NCBI GenBank assembly: GCA_028023455.1
Contig: JAQFVV010000023.1
Span: 2,039,501-2,103,500, forward strand
DNA length: 64,000 nucleotides
Source of the DNA: Epiperipatus broadwayi
Taxonomy: Eukaryota; Onychophora; Udeonychophora; Euonychophora; Peripatidae
Direction: 5' to 3'
The stretch's first letter is position 1, and every line of letters begins with the position of its first letter. Shown one piece after another: positions 9,890 to 21,786 of this stretch. The notes under the pieces are model-generated. The model saw only the letters and a list, made by a program, of their open reading frames with translations. It was not told the origin of the DNA and did no database searches. The position numbers and the translations under genes are program-made.

Positions 9890-11600
9890 GAAGATTTTCA
9901 CAGATTACAGATTATCCATGTGCCATTTTTATTATAAATTTACTGACATTTGGCTTGATCACACAAGCCGTCAATTGGTTGATGAATAGAGTACTATAAA
10001 AATTGTTGTAGAAGCTATAAAGAGTTATTTATAACAATGTTAAAGTTCCATCAATGTAAAAAAAAACAGCAGGTTTATAAAATTTATAAAATAAAAGTCA
10101 AAAACTATTCAGAGTAATGTGATTTTTAAAAAATTTTTCCAAATAGGAGAAAGTTTGTATTTGTTGATGCAATTTAGTCTTTTGAGTATCTCAATGGCAT
10201 CTCTGATCTTACATTGTGGGGAGTGTCATATCTGGGTAGGATCCTGGTTTTAGTAAAATCAATATTATGACCTAAATCCATAGCATGGAGTGAGAATGTT
10301 GCTGATGATGAGTGTGCTTAACTACATTAGCATATTCATACATTTAGTACTGATGTATAGGAAGCTTTAGAAATGTCACATGAAATTTCAGAAACTCCAT
10401 GAGCCTCAAGAGGGATTGAATTTTAGGCTTGGTTACTAATTTTTTGATAAGTAGAATAAGCTGTTTTTATATTGTAGTATTTAGAATATGTCCAATATTG
10501 TCTGTAATTTTTTTTATACAAGGAATACGATTCCTACTCGTTGTTTATTCTTTTTGTTTGTTATTTTGATTATTTGGAGTTAAATTAAAGTTTGGTATAT
10601 AATTTTATTATTATAACCATTAGCTAATAAAATATTATTTATAGGATTTCTTTCTTTTTTCAGATACGATTTCTTTGAAAGCTTAGTTGCTCTAGTGAAA
10701 AGGGTTTGACTTGCAAAAAAGATCTGAGTTGGGTAAAGTGGTGGCAATTGTAAGTATCTGTCAATTTGTGTATTTTACTGAACATGATAAAAGATTATAT
10801 TGTTTCTTGGTGATGAGTACATCAAGGAAGGGACCATTAGAATTTATTTCCATTGTAAATTTAATATTAAAGATGGATACTATTTAAATATAAAAAAAAA
10901 TCATATATTTATATTTTATCATGTTGCCAGATGGTAAATGTGTCATCTATATATCTGAGACAAATAAAAGATTTTAAAGGTGATGATTTTAGTTTCAAAT
11001 AACAACTTTATTCACACTAAGAAGATACATATGGATATCACTTAACCTCTTTTTATTATAAGTTACATGCTTACAATGTACAGTGGCTCTACAATAAAAA
11101 CAATAAATAAGAAAACTAATGGTAAAAAATAAAAAAAATTACATAAATATAAGCTACTTAGGATGCTGATTTTAAAGCACAAATTTCTATATATAAACAA
11201 TAAATAAGAAAACTAATGGTAAAAAATAAAAAAAATTACATAAATATAAGCTACTTAGGATGCTGATTTTAAAGCACAAATTTCTATATATACCATAAAT
11301 AAACTGGCTATTACTCCTGGAAGAGGTGAGTGCATTAGGAGTACCAAAAGTTTGTTTTTTTAATGCTGTTCATTGTAAATGAAATATGTTTGAAAGATTA
11401 TGTTTTGCTAAGGCAATAATATAATCCACTAAATTACAACGTTGAGAAGTTATATTTAAAGCTTCATCAATTGGAATATTTGCAAATAAAGAAACAGTAT
11501 CAAAGCTGACGAGTCTACTATTTGTATTAACTTTTAAATTTTTAACAGAGAAATAAAAATGAAATTGTACTTTTTATTAAATCGGGTAAATGCCTCAGTA
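9890..11600 (-). mobile_element. Penelope-like element fragment, left arm
   Basis: Read on the - strand from about 11600 down to 9890, this codes in broken frames for Penelope-type reverse transcriptase. It gives LRYIDDTFTIWQHDKI (about 10972-10912), then GPFLDVLITKK (about 10838-10805), a K-x-TDTY...HH block and finally HAMDLGHNIDFTKTRIL (about 10310-10240). The last block resembles the C-terminal endonuclease region of these elements. The order YxDDTF, then PFxDVLI, then TGHxIDF is characteristic of the family. Frameshifts and stops make it inactive. It is mirrored by the right arm at 11601-13030. Confidence 0.75.
11098..11291. repeat. 97-bp tandem duplication
   Basis: Two adjacent, essentially identical copies (11098-11194 and 11195-11291) beginning AAACAATAAATAAG, inside the left Penelope arm. 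Recent slippage or unequal exchange. Confidence 0.9.
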
Positions 11601-13030
11601 AAATGTGAGTGAGAGTTTCTATTGTGCTTACTATTGGACAAGGGGGGTATCTGTTTTATGTATTTAATCCATAGAATTTTGGTCGGACACAATATAAAAA
11701 ACTTTGTACATTTTACTTTTCTATTAAAAAATGTAAAAGTTAGTACAAATGATATTCTCATCAACTTTAAATATCACTTCCCAATGTTGCAATTTATTGG
11801 ACCATATTATTGCCTTTTAAGCACTCATTTCTTTTGTAATGGAAACATTAAAAAGTAAACTTTTGGTACTTCTATAGGATCACCTCATGAGTAATAGCTC
11901 ATTTATTTATGGAATATATAGAAATTTGTTCTTTAGAATCAGCACCTTTAAACCTCTTACTTGGCTCAGTTTATAAAGATGACACATTTATTATCTGGCA
12001 ACATGGTAAAAATAAATTACGTTTTTTTAAGTCCAGTGAGAAACTTCCTTTTTTTGATATACTCATCACGAATAAACAAAGTAATCTTTTATCATTTTCA
12101 TCATATCATCCTTAAACTCAGATTTTTTCTGTAAGTAAAACTCTTCACTATAGCAATTAACCTTACATATAACTCATATTTGAAAAAAGAAATAAATCAT
12201 ATAAAAAATATTTTATTAGTTAATACCTTAATTTAAGCCTAAAATAATCAAAAAATGAACAAAAAGAAAAGAACCAACTATTAGGATTTGCATTCCTTGT
12301 ATAAAAGGGACTATAGACAATATTTGATGTATTCCAAAATACTATAATATAAAAACAACTTACACTGATTATCAAAAAATTAGTAACATTCTAACCTAGC
12401 CTAAAGATTGATCCCTTTTGAGACTCATGGAGTTGATGAAATTTCATGTGACATTTGTAAAACTTTTTAGGTAGATATGAGCAATTGTTGAATCCATATT
12501 AAAAGAGATGGACATGCTAATGCAGTTAAGCAACAATCATCATCATCAGCACTCTCACTCCATTCTATAGATTCAGTACACAATACTGATTTCGCTAATA
12601 CTAGAACCCTATCTAGATGTGACATTCTCCACCAATGTAGGATCAGAGAAGGAATTCACGTCACAATATTGATTTCTCTAATACCAGAACCCTATCTAGA
12701 TGTGACACTCTCCACCAATATAGTATCACAGAATATTTAAAAGACCAAATTGCATCAACAAATGTGATAAAAATATTCAAACTTTCTCCTATTTGGAAGA
12801 ATTTTTTAAAAAACACATTACTCTGAATAGTTTCTGACTTATATTTTATTTTTCAATTCTATATATTTGGTTTTTTTCTGAAAGTGTAACTTTAAAATTA
12901 TTATAAAACATTGTTTACAATGCCTCTACAAAACATTTTTATAGTATTCTATTCATCATCCAGTTGATGACTTGTGTGATCAAGCCAAAACATCAGTATA
13001 TTTATAATAAAAATCATATACGGATGAATT
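11601..13030 (+). mobile_element. Penelope-like element fragment, right arm
   Basis: The + strand gives SVYKDDTFIIWQHGKNKL (the KDD codons lie at about 11975-11983), LPFFDILITNKQ (about 12043-12080) and, further on, SIDSVHNTDFANTRTL (about 12565-12620). These are the same landmarks as in the left arm but in mirror orientation. Arm-to-arm similarity runs through the whole unit, for example GGAGAAAGTTTGTATTTGTT on the left against its complement near 12780. Stops occur between the blocks. The junction lies close to 11600. Confidence 0.75.
12581..12730. repeat. About 75-bp diverged tandem duplication
   Basis: The segment around CCCTATCTAGATGTGACA occurs twice (about 12608 and 12689) with surrounding similarity, inside the right Penelope arm. 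Confidence 0.75.
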
Positions 13031-14110
13031 CGGAAAATATATCATTTATATATACATGAAATAATGTAAATACTATTGATAATAATTGTAACAATTTATA
13101 TTAATACTAATATTTTAAATATAAGTATATTTGAATATATGTATGTATTTGAAATTTTTCGTTTTTATCATCAATACATTCATAAATCTCAAACCACTAT
13201 ATCCAGCCACTAGCACAGAAAATCAGATCACTCTCTCTTACTAAACATACACTTCATGAATATCCTTGACTCTTCAATTGAACTAGAGGAATTACCACTT
13301 GAATCTTCATGCCCATTCTCACACAAGATGGGGACTGGTTTCTATCCACATTTAACAACTTTTGGAAGGGTGTAATTATTGTCTATAGATGAATATTTTC
13401 ATTTTTTTTTAATTTTTATCTGTGCATCCCTCATCTCAACTCCACATCATTTTATTGCTAACTAGGATTAGAAATGTTTACTGCTATCATATATATATAT
13501 ATATATATATATAAGTTAATAGTAAATAATCTAATAAACAATGCCTGACTAGGAGTATTTCCTGATGACTGTAGAATAAGATGTTGGGTTATCAGAAGCT
13601 AAATACTATTTCTAAAACAGTTTTGTCTTTTCTCTTTCTACTAATACTTTGCTGTCTTTAGTTTTTTGTATTAGTTTAGAACCTGATTATCATAAGCCTC
13701 ACCAACCCATTGGTCATTTTACTAATTATTGCAATAGGATTGTGTGATTGTGCACACACATAACAATTCTGATAGAGTTTTTGTTGTTTTCAAAACTTCT
13801 TTTTAACTTTGTATTGTTTGTCTTTCTTGTATTTTGTTTTCTTGATTAGAATGCCCATATTCATTTATAAATGATTGCTAATATGATAATTATGGAGTGA
13901 ATAATTTATCGAAATTCTTTGTATTATGAAGAATTTCATGATACTGGGTTTATGTCCAGGTTAATGAATTTTGGAAATGGTTTTCAGGTCTCAGAAAGTG
14001 TTGAAAATTTTTTTTTTTTCTAGTTTCTGGTTTATAACCAATCCAATTAATCATCTAGTGTTGGTGGGTAAATGAATATCAATACATCACATGCTTTAAG
14101 TTACACCTTG
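13031..14110. other. AT-rich intergenic sequence with an AT microsatellite
   Basis: Contains a pure (AT)n run at about 13489-13513. No gene recognised. Confidence 0.6.
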
Positions 14111-14114
14111 CTGT

Positions 14115-14550
14115 TCATTATTCTCTCTACCTTTATGCCATACAGTGTAATCTTTAATCATCAATAGATGCCAGATGGTAGTGCATGGCAAATTCTTATC
14201 CTAGAGCTTATAAAAAATCAAAGCCACCATAATATATAGATACTGAACTGGTTTTAGATCTATACAACTACGTGAGCAAATGAACTTGGATTGAAAAAAT
14301 TAAAAAGTTTTACCAATTTAAATTGGTAATTCGATAATATAACAAAAAGTAAAAAATAGATATTAAAAGAAAAGTGCATTAGACCAGAAGATCCAAGTTC
14401 ACTCTTCAAAAAAATCCAAAAAACTTCTCATTGATGAAAGCCATCAGCTAGAAACTAGTCTGGTGATATTTGAAAATGATAGCATTGAATAATGATTTAT
14501 TAGTCTTACTAAAGCTTATGTTGAATGGCATAAAAGTAGGGAGAATAAAA
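14115..14550 (+). mobile_element. SINE copy with inverted ends
   Basis: The left end TTCTCTCTACCTTTATGCC pairs with AGTAGGGAGAATA preceded by GGCATAAA at the right end. The middle has the family's box-B-like ACTGGTTTTAGATCTATAC near 14250 and the core TGATGAAAGCCATCAGC, AACTAGTCTGG near 14435-14465. The left end resembles the reverse complement of the 3' tail of the copy at 24880-25190, so it is another copy with a self-inverted tail. It ends about 225 bp before HAUS5 exon A. Confidence 0.6.
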
Positions 14551-14775
14551 GAAAAAATAACATTGTAATATGATGCAACCTTCATCTCTGATGAGAAGAT
14601 ATCATCCTCTTCTGATGTCATGTTTTACTACATATTTTGCACTGACATATATTCTTAAGATCTTTTTATTCATTTGTCATTTTGTACTTATATAATAAAC
14701 ATTATTAAATGTATTTAAATATATCATAAATACTACAATTAATATCTAATAAAAAATAATTTTCATTTTTACTAG

Positions 14776-14935
14776 AACATAAATATCAAAGCAGCTTAGC
14801 AGAAGTATCTGATATTCGTCATAGAATTGGATTACTATCTGTTTACAAAAAAAAATATGCAAATGAAATAGAAAAATATGCCAATTATGATTGCACAATG
14901 GTATCAAAAATAGAAGCCATTAAAAAATTTGAAAA
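14776..14935 (+). CDS. HAUS5: HAUS5-like gene, internal exon A (partial gene)
   Basis: First recognisable exon of the only host gene seen. The acceptor is a T-rich tract ending ACTAG at 14775; the donor is GTAAGA at 14936. It has two bases finishing a codon, 52 codons (HKYQSSLAEVSDIRHRIG... to ...IEAIKKFE) and two bases passed on. The protein is charged, helical and coiled-coil-like. The six exons in the window join in a single frame (733 bp, 244 codons), which is strong evidence for a real gene. Assignment to HAUS5 rests mainly on exon D. HAUS5 is a subunit of the eight-protein augmin complex, which recruits gamma-tubulin to spindle microtubules; human HAUS5 is a little over 600 residues. 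By length this exon would correspond to roughly the second hundred residues. No upstream exon was recognised, so the start codon and promoter probably lie before the window. Confidence 0.72.
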
Positions 14936-17282
14936 GTAAGAATTTATTTCTTTTTATTTTTTGTGTTTGAAAGTTTTTTTAGGATCTTTCTATTTATTTA
15001 TGTGAATTACTAAAAAAAACTTTTGGCAAATTTATTGCTTATGCATGTAGTTTTGAATTCTTTTAAAAATGATATTTGGCATAATTACTTATATTAAGAA
15101 TGGAAAAATAGATATATTTAAATTGATATGTGTTAGTATCAGATAAAAAATGTAAATCATTTGTTATTAAAATGTAGTATGCTATGAAAAGCAGAAGACA
15201 ACTGAAGATAAAAATCATGATTGTGATAAATTTGAAAATTTTTTGTTTAGGATGAATGAAAGATAATAAAGAAAATAGATCTAAAATGAAGAAGAAAACA
15301 AAGATTTTTAATAAGTATAATACAATAGGAAATAAAGAAATTAAAATAGGTGAATATATATATTGAGACAGACTGATCCATAGTCACAGCTTAGTGGATG
15401 AATAATTTTGATAAGTATATGCAGATATAATTATCTTATGTAAAAGAAAAGAAGAAATGCACACATATAAAAGTTATTTGTAAAAAATATTAGAAGTCTA
15501 AAATGACTTAAGTATTAATTAAATAGGATAATAATATTTTGATAAATTATTTAATATTAAACAAAAAACTTATGATAGATGGATTATGTAATGTATTTCT
15601 GATTCTGACAAAAATACTATAATTCTAAATTATTATAACAAAGGACAGAAAAATACCATTTTATAAAAATAAAGATGTTTTAATGGTCATGTAATTATAA
15701 AAGTTAATTTCAATATTTTTGTAGTTAAAGGGAAATTAAGAAAAAAAATTTAATTAAATAATTTTAGTTTCTTAATCAAAATAAATTAAATCTGTTACAT
15801 ATAAATGTAAGATGAAGAAAAGCAATTATTATATTACAATTTTAATATGCTTAGCTTTAATCCGTCTGTGTATCAAACTAGTCAAATATAATTCTGTTGC
15901 TAGCAGAACTTCATTCTAATCAGAGTTTAGGACTGCACAGAGATGCATATCATTAAAAGTGCTCTCTGTTATCTTTATCCTAACATATGAGTACTCATTG
16001 CTTGCTAACCTGAAGTTCAATATTATAGAAATTAAACATGAAAATAAATGGTTTGCTTTCGTTAACAAAGACATTTTTATAAAGCTAGTTACATGTGAGT
16101 CCCATTTCCATATGTATGCTAGGTTGCACAAAAGAAATTTGCTATTGGTAGAACGTTCAATAAAAAAACATATATATATTGATTAGCATTTAAAATGTTT
16201 ATTCTAGTAAAAAATAAAAATCTATTTCTTTATTATCTAAAACCAAAAGTACTTGTAGTTGTTTTAAAAAGATTTGTAAATAACTTAGAATAAATGGACC
16301 CAGTTTGCAAAAACTTCATGTTCATAAAAAGAAACAAAGCAGCCGCCAATTGTAAAATCCAAGAACAAAAAAAAAAAATCACTTTTTTAATTAAATTTTA
16401 TTATTCAAATTTTCATAAAAGACTATATGAGATTAGTGTTATATTTAGAAAAATATAAGAGTGATTAAAGTGTTTTTACTGCAAAGTTATTTATGTTAAA
16501 TATCATCTTATCCTTAAAGATAATGTTCTTAAATTTTTATAGGCATAGAAAGAATGATTTGTATATTATAAAAATAATTTACTCTGTGACTTTAAGACAA
16601 ATTAAAAGTAACAATTGAAATATTTTTGCATTATCGAATGCATGGGTGTGCATGCATATATATATTTTATTTATGCCTTTTAGCATGTATATTTAAACAA
16701 TATTATTATATTTTATAATTTTGTTTTTCATTTATTTAAGAAATTAATATCTATGAAATAGATATAATTTATTTGTTTTGTTATAGAATATTTATTTTAG
16801 ACTTGTCAAATTTTATTTTATTTTTATAATAAATTTTTTAAAATACTAAATTATGTATTTAGTTCATTTTACTTTTGCACACATATATTCACAGAGTTGT
16901 TTGCTATTCAAGTAATTAGTATCAGTCATTAATGAATTTGGTGTATATGTATAGATTCTATATAATTCTTTGGAAATTTCCTAATGGAATTAAAAATTAT
17001 ATTATAAATAATGTCTTGGCAGTATTGTTAAAAGTCAACTTTAAAAATCCAATATATTCTTTATTATGATGATATATGACTATTTTATATATAACTAATA
17101 TGTTTATGGTATCAGATGGCTTTGAATTGAGAGGTTCTTTTTAATGATCATAATATATTTATATAGCATTTAATATATACTTTTCTATATTTATTTATTT
17201 TTAATCTGATAGCATTCGCTTATAATTGGCCTATTAATAATAATATTATATAGAGGCATATTTATATTATATTTGTGTGTAT
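14936..17282. other. HAUS5 intron 1, left part
   Basis: AT-rich intron. Short chance open frames near 15920-16190 lie on both strands and show no known motif. No repeat boundary recognised. Confidence 0.5.
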
Positions 17283-17290
17283 CATTTTTT

Positions 17291-18444
17291 GGTTGTTTTC
17301 TCTTAGCATGTTGAAAACCGCTTGAGGGCATAATTTCTATGCGAATGCACATAAATATGCCGTTTAAGTGGCCATGCCGCTATATAACGTTCTATTCGAA
17401 TGGTTAAGCATAGAAATAGTCTGTTTACTTGTCTGCGGCGCCTATTATCTATGTTACAGCACAGAAATAGGATATTTATTCTGCCGCAGAAGGACGCTGT
17501 CGTTTACGGTAAACTTTGTGTTACAGCGGTATCTATTTGTATACTACAGCATCAGAAATAGGACGTATTATTCTGCCGCAGTTTATACGAAAAACCCCAT
17601 TCTTAACATTTAACGGTAAATGTGTTTAACAGCAGAAGTCGGATGCTTATTATCTGCCAGGACGGCCATTGACCGCTTACGATAAACTTTGTGTTACACA
17701 GTTTATACGAGCAATCCCATTTTAAATTTCGCTACGATATTTTGTGAGGGTGTCTGTAATTGAGACTGTCAAAAGTCTTCAAATTCGCATGTCCAAGTCA
17801 TTATTTTCCAAATGAGGTAATAAAAATTATGGAAACTTTGCCCTGCTTCTCTAGACAAGGGTGACACTAATCAATTGTCAAAGGGGAGGTGTAAGTGTGA
17901 TTTTTACGAAATCATGCTAAAATTCACGTTTTACATGAGATAAATCGTGAGACAAATCGAAAATACCAGTTTTATTTTTGTCCACAATGTTGTTTTGAAT
18001 AAATTCTTTCTTTTTATTCTTGTTAAAATTACAAATTATATTTGTGTGGCCACGATGTTGTTTTGGGGGAAATTATTTCTTTTTATTCTTGTTAAAATTA
18101 ACACTTTTATTTGTGTGGCCACAATGTTTTTGTTTTGGAGAAATTATTTCTTTTTCTTCATGTTAAAATTTGATTTGCGTTGCCGTGACAATATTGTTTT
18201 GATTTGTTGTTTTTTTCTTGTTAAAATTACAAATTTTATTTTAGAAAAATAATAATAATAAAAAAAGGTTTATCCAATGTATTTTTTATTTCTTTTAGAT
18301 AAATTTCATTATTTATGATTTTATTGTAAATCAAAAAAAGCACTTTAAAGTTTAAAACAACAATGGCCCAGTAACATTATAATTCTGTCTGTTTACATAA
18401 AAATTACGCCCCAAGCGGTTTCAACATGCTAAGAGAAAACAACC
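17291..18444. mobile_element. DNA transposon (non-autonomous), 8-bp target duplication, in intron 1
   Basis: 1,154 bp with terminal inverted repeats beginning GGTTGTTTTCTCTTAGCATG and running about 50 bp with few mismatches. It is flanked by exact 8-bp target duplications CATTTTTT at 17283-17290 and 18445-18452. It is richer in G+C and CpG than its surroundings, has no transposase frame, and holds a 65-70 bp minisatellite. The 8-bp duplication fits the hAT, MULE, P or Merlin groups; the long inverted repeats and A/T-run target lean towards a MULE- or Merlin-like element, but this is inference. A related element lies at 55088-56960. Confidence 0.85.
17965..18245 (+). repeat. Minisatellite, about 4 units of 65-70 bp
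   Basis: Units share GTGTGGCCACAATGTT, then TTATTTCTTTTTATTC and TTGTTAAAATTA; starts are near 17970, 18041, 18111 and 18178. It sits wholly inside the transposon at 17291-18444, and the last unit is the most diverged. Confidence 0.8.
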
Positions 18445-18452
18445 CATTTTTT

Positions 18453-19203
18453 TTTGTTTGTTTTATTTCATTATTTTATTACTATAGAGAGAGAAATAAG
18501 AAGGAAATGTTAAACATAGGTTTGCAATGGTTATATAAAATTAATTCTGTGAAGCAAAAGTACATCCACAAATATCACGTTAGCTTTTAGTTTGTTTTAT
18601 ATAACATTATGTGATTCTGTTTTTTTAAGTTTTGTAGTTAATTTTACTTTTTGAAAGATTTCAACACTCCATTTTTTTTATTTATTCTCAACCATATTTT
18701 TCCAATGAAAGAAATCAATATCAGACTAGTGTAAATGCAGTCTTCTTCTTTCACCATGTTCAGGTTTACTACAAAATGGCTTTTAAGAAATCTTTAATCA
18801 TTATTCTCTCTAACATGTTCAATCCAAAGAAGATAAAATGACATCGTTTATGATTTCACTATCATGTTTTTAGAATTTATCTTTAAATAAAAGTTTTTAA
18901 TTATATTGTATTGATAAGGGTTCATAATTTATTATTCCAGCAAGAATTTAGAATATACATTTTATAAAATGTAGTCTCAACATCAAAGCATGAATGAATA
19001 GCCAACGTGTAAATACAACACATTATTTCAAATATTTAAATTGCATTTAAAATATTACAACTATGGTCTGGAGCAGCTAATGCAACTTAGTTAGTTGAAA
19101 TTGGAATCCTGGTTTTTATATAATTTTTTGTTTTTAATTTTTGATGTGATAATTCTGCATATATTCTGAATTTTCAAATAGACAAATTAATTTTCATTTT
19201 TAG
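18453..19203. other. HAUS5 intron 1, right part
   Basis: AT-rich intron; no gene or repeat recognised before the exon B acceptor. Confidence 0.5.
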
Positions 19204-19291
19204 GAAGCCAAATGAAGTTCTTTATTTTAGCTCAAAAGCAGAATGTGGATCAAATAAAGATAGCAAAGTTACCTTAGAATCCTCATGCCAG
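19204..19291 (+). CDS. HAUS5: HAUS5-like gene, internal exon B
   Basis: Acceptor TTTCATTTTTAG at 19203 and donor CAG|GTAAGT after 19291, both near consensus. One base completes the split lysine codon from exon A, then 29 codons follow (KPNEVLYFSSKAECG... to ...ESSCQ), ending in phase 0. Intron 1 upstream is 4,268 bp and carries the transposon at 17291-18444. Intron 2 downstream is 24,311 bp. The serine-rich, polar composition suggests a linker between helices. I infer membership of the same gene from phase and strand. Confidence 0.7.
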
Positions 19292-19958
19292 GTAAGTATT
19301 TTTTTAATGAACATTAAATATATTGCATATTATACATGTATAATTATTTCTTCATATTGGGAATTGATCAAAAAAATTAAAATATAATGATAATTGATTC
19401 AAATTATGAATTAAAAATAAATTACTTAAGCTTACAATAGATGGCTTTGGAATGCATGAAAATATTGCTCCTGGAAGTATATGTTAGTGTTTTTCTTTAA
19501 AAACCATCATAACCAAAGAGTGAAAGAAACCTGCTGCTATATAAAATTAAGGTTACTAAAATAAATAGCTATTCATTTAGTGTCAGATTTACATGTATGG
19601 CTCTATATGAGCACATTGGTTTGAATTCAAAATCTTAAGATATTTTTCTTATATCAAGCTAGTAGCTTATAAAGAAGTTAAAAAATGACTCTTAACTGCA
19701 TAAGTACATTAATTTATTTTTAAATCCAAATTTCTCATTGTTGAAGGTTGTAAATATGAAAACAATCTAAGGATGATGATATATTAGCATTACTTTGTAG
19801 TAACTGTTCATTATTCAAGATTACAATAAATGATTCTAGCTGAAGAGAATTGCACCTAAAAAAAGGTAGAAAGAATCAAATAAAATAAAAAATATTAATA
19901 AAGATAAATATTTTCTATGAATTATTGTAACTTTATCTTTCTTATTGCATTGCCAAAT
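19292..19958. other. HAUS5 intron 2, start
   Basis: AT-rich intron; nothing recognised. Confidence 0.5.
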
Positions 19959-19970
19959 CCATATAATATT

Positions 19971-20587
19971 CACATGATCACCTTTTCTTATGCTTGCTTA
20001 TAATTGTTATTAAAACAGGCAAAACTCATTATACATATTTCCACTCACTGCAAGCTAGAGTAGTCAATGGATGCCAGAAGGCTTGTGCATAAAATCCCCA
20101 TCTAGTGCCTACTCATCCAATATCCCCAGACTAGTTCCCGGTTTGTGGCTTTCATCAGTGAGGAGACTTGGATCTGAGAGCACTACACCTAGATCTAATG
20201 CATCATGTGATGTTTATTGGCTTAAAACCAATCCTGCCTAATAGAATAGTGGTGGCTAAGATTATTAAAGAACCAAGACACCAAAATGTATAGGTACTGA
20301 ATTGAGTTCAGACCTATATGACTATATAAGCTAATGAGCTTGGATTGAAAATATTAAGGTGTTTTCAATTTAAGACTCATAGTTTTGTAGTTAAGTAGAG
20401 ATAAAAGATGGCTGCTGGAGGGTTGCATTAGATCCTAATATCTAGGTGCAGTGCTCTCAGATCCAAAACTCCTCACTGACAAAGGCCACAAGCCAGAAAC
20501 ACTAGATGGTGATTTTATGCACAAACCTTCTGGCATCCATTGATTACTCTAGCTTGCAATGCGTGGCAATATGTATAGTGAGATTTG
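19971..20587 (+). mobile_element. Palindromic SINE (largest copy) in intron 2
   Basis: 617 bp between exact 12-bp target duplications CCATATAATATT (19959-19970 and 20588-20599). Order on the + strand: 5' head CACATGATCACC...; an inverted copy of the 3' half (CAATGGATGCCAGAAGGC to GGATCTGAGAGCACT); a middle with tRNA-like boxes (GTGGTGGCTAAGATT near 20250 and GAGTTCAGACC near 20316); then the forward core and tail ending AGATTTG. Boxes A and B point to an RNA polymerase III, tRNA-derived SINE mobilised by a LINE. There is no poly-A tail. Confidence 0.75.
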
Positions 20588-20599
20588 CCATATAATATT

Positions 20600-21490
20600 A
20601 ATATCATAGTGGATTATAATTATATAAAGCATTGTAAAAGTAATAAAGAAAGTAAATGATATTAATATTATAAATATTCTTAGTCTAAGCATTATATAGA
20701 AGTCAGTTATCCAACTAATCTAAAATATTTTAAAACTAATAGGTAATGGAGCAGAAGAAATGAACAGTAAGTAGAAATCAAAATGATTAAGGATATATTT
20801 TGGAATTAACTTTAATTGTTAATAAGTAAACATTTTTTAATTGTATATGTTATATTAAGTTTTTGCTAAAAAGCAAATAGAATTTCTATATAATAGAGTA
20901 CAATGGCCAAGAGGTAATAATTATTGATGGTGGTATTCTATCTACTTATCACATTAATGGAGACAGTATTAATATAATATTACAAAATAAGTCTATCAAA
21001 AGTATCTTTTAATCAAAAGCGAAAAGTGGGAACTCTCGAAGTATCAGAAAACCAAGATTTTGGTCCTTGAAAAATGAATTGACTAAGAAATGATAGAATT
21101 TCTTGGATCCAAAATGAGTGAAAGATAAAATGTTATAGAAATATTTTAATCACATGAATAAAGATATCTGAAAATGCTAAATGACTCAAGATGCATGCCT
21201 TGCTGAATGATCACTCATGACTTGATCCAGATTATAACCTCATATGCGATCCTGTACTAGTGATGACTATTAGTTCAGCATGAAATACATCTTGAGAGTT
21301 ATTCATCTTTCTTTGTTCATGTGATTAAAATATACATGTAAATTGAAAGTTATAAGTATAAAACATGGAATGAGGTTTAATTAATTATTATACCTAATTG
21401 CTTTTAATAATAATAGAGTTATTTATCTTCAATTAAAGTTTAAGAATGATATGATAATTTCTAGTTTTCACAAGAAATTGTATTAATGAT
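20600..21490. other. HAUS5 intron 2
   Basis: AT-rich intron; no gene or repeat boundary recognised. CATGACTTGATCC near 21220 is not assigned. Confidence 0.4.
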
Positions 21491-21499
21491 CAACAAGCA

Positions 21500-21786
21500 T
21501 ATTGGATAGAGCAATGGGATTCTATGGCCAAAATTGGTATAAAAAAAAATCTCATGACTTGCAAATCAGCTTACATTGAAAACATTTATGATTGATAACT
21601 TGATAGTTTAAAAAGAGAGATTAAAGATGCCTGTTAGAGGGAAGGTCCTAAAAGTTCAAGGGCACTGTTCCAAGATCCAAAGCTTCTCACTGATGAACTC
21701 CATAAGCTTGAAACTAGTCTAGGAATGTTGGGTTGAACAGCATTGGTAGAGATTTATTAAATACTGTTATCTGGCATTTGAACAAA
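21500..21786 (+). mobile_element. SINE copy abutting or interrupting a Gypsy LTR
   Basis: Carries the family core (CTCACTGATGAACTCCATAA, AAACTAGTCTAGG) and the tail GGTTGAACAGCATTGG...GTTATCTGGCAT. The 5' LTR of the neighbouring Gypsy element begins directly after this tail and lacks the first ~40 bp found in the 3' LTR. So the SINE either replaced or was joined to the LTR end. Confidence 0.55.
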
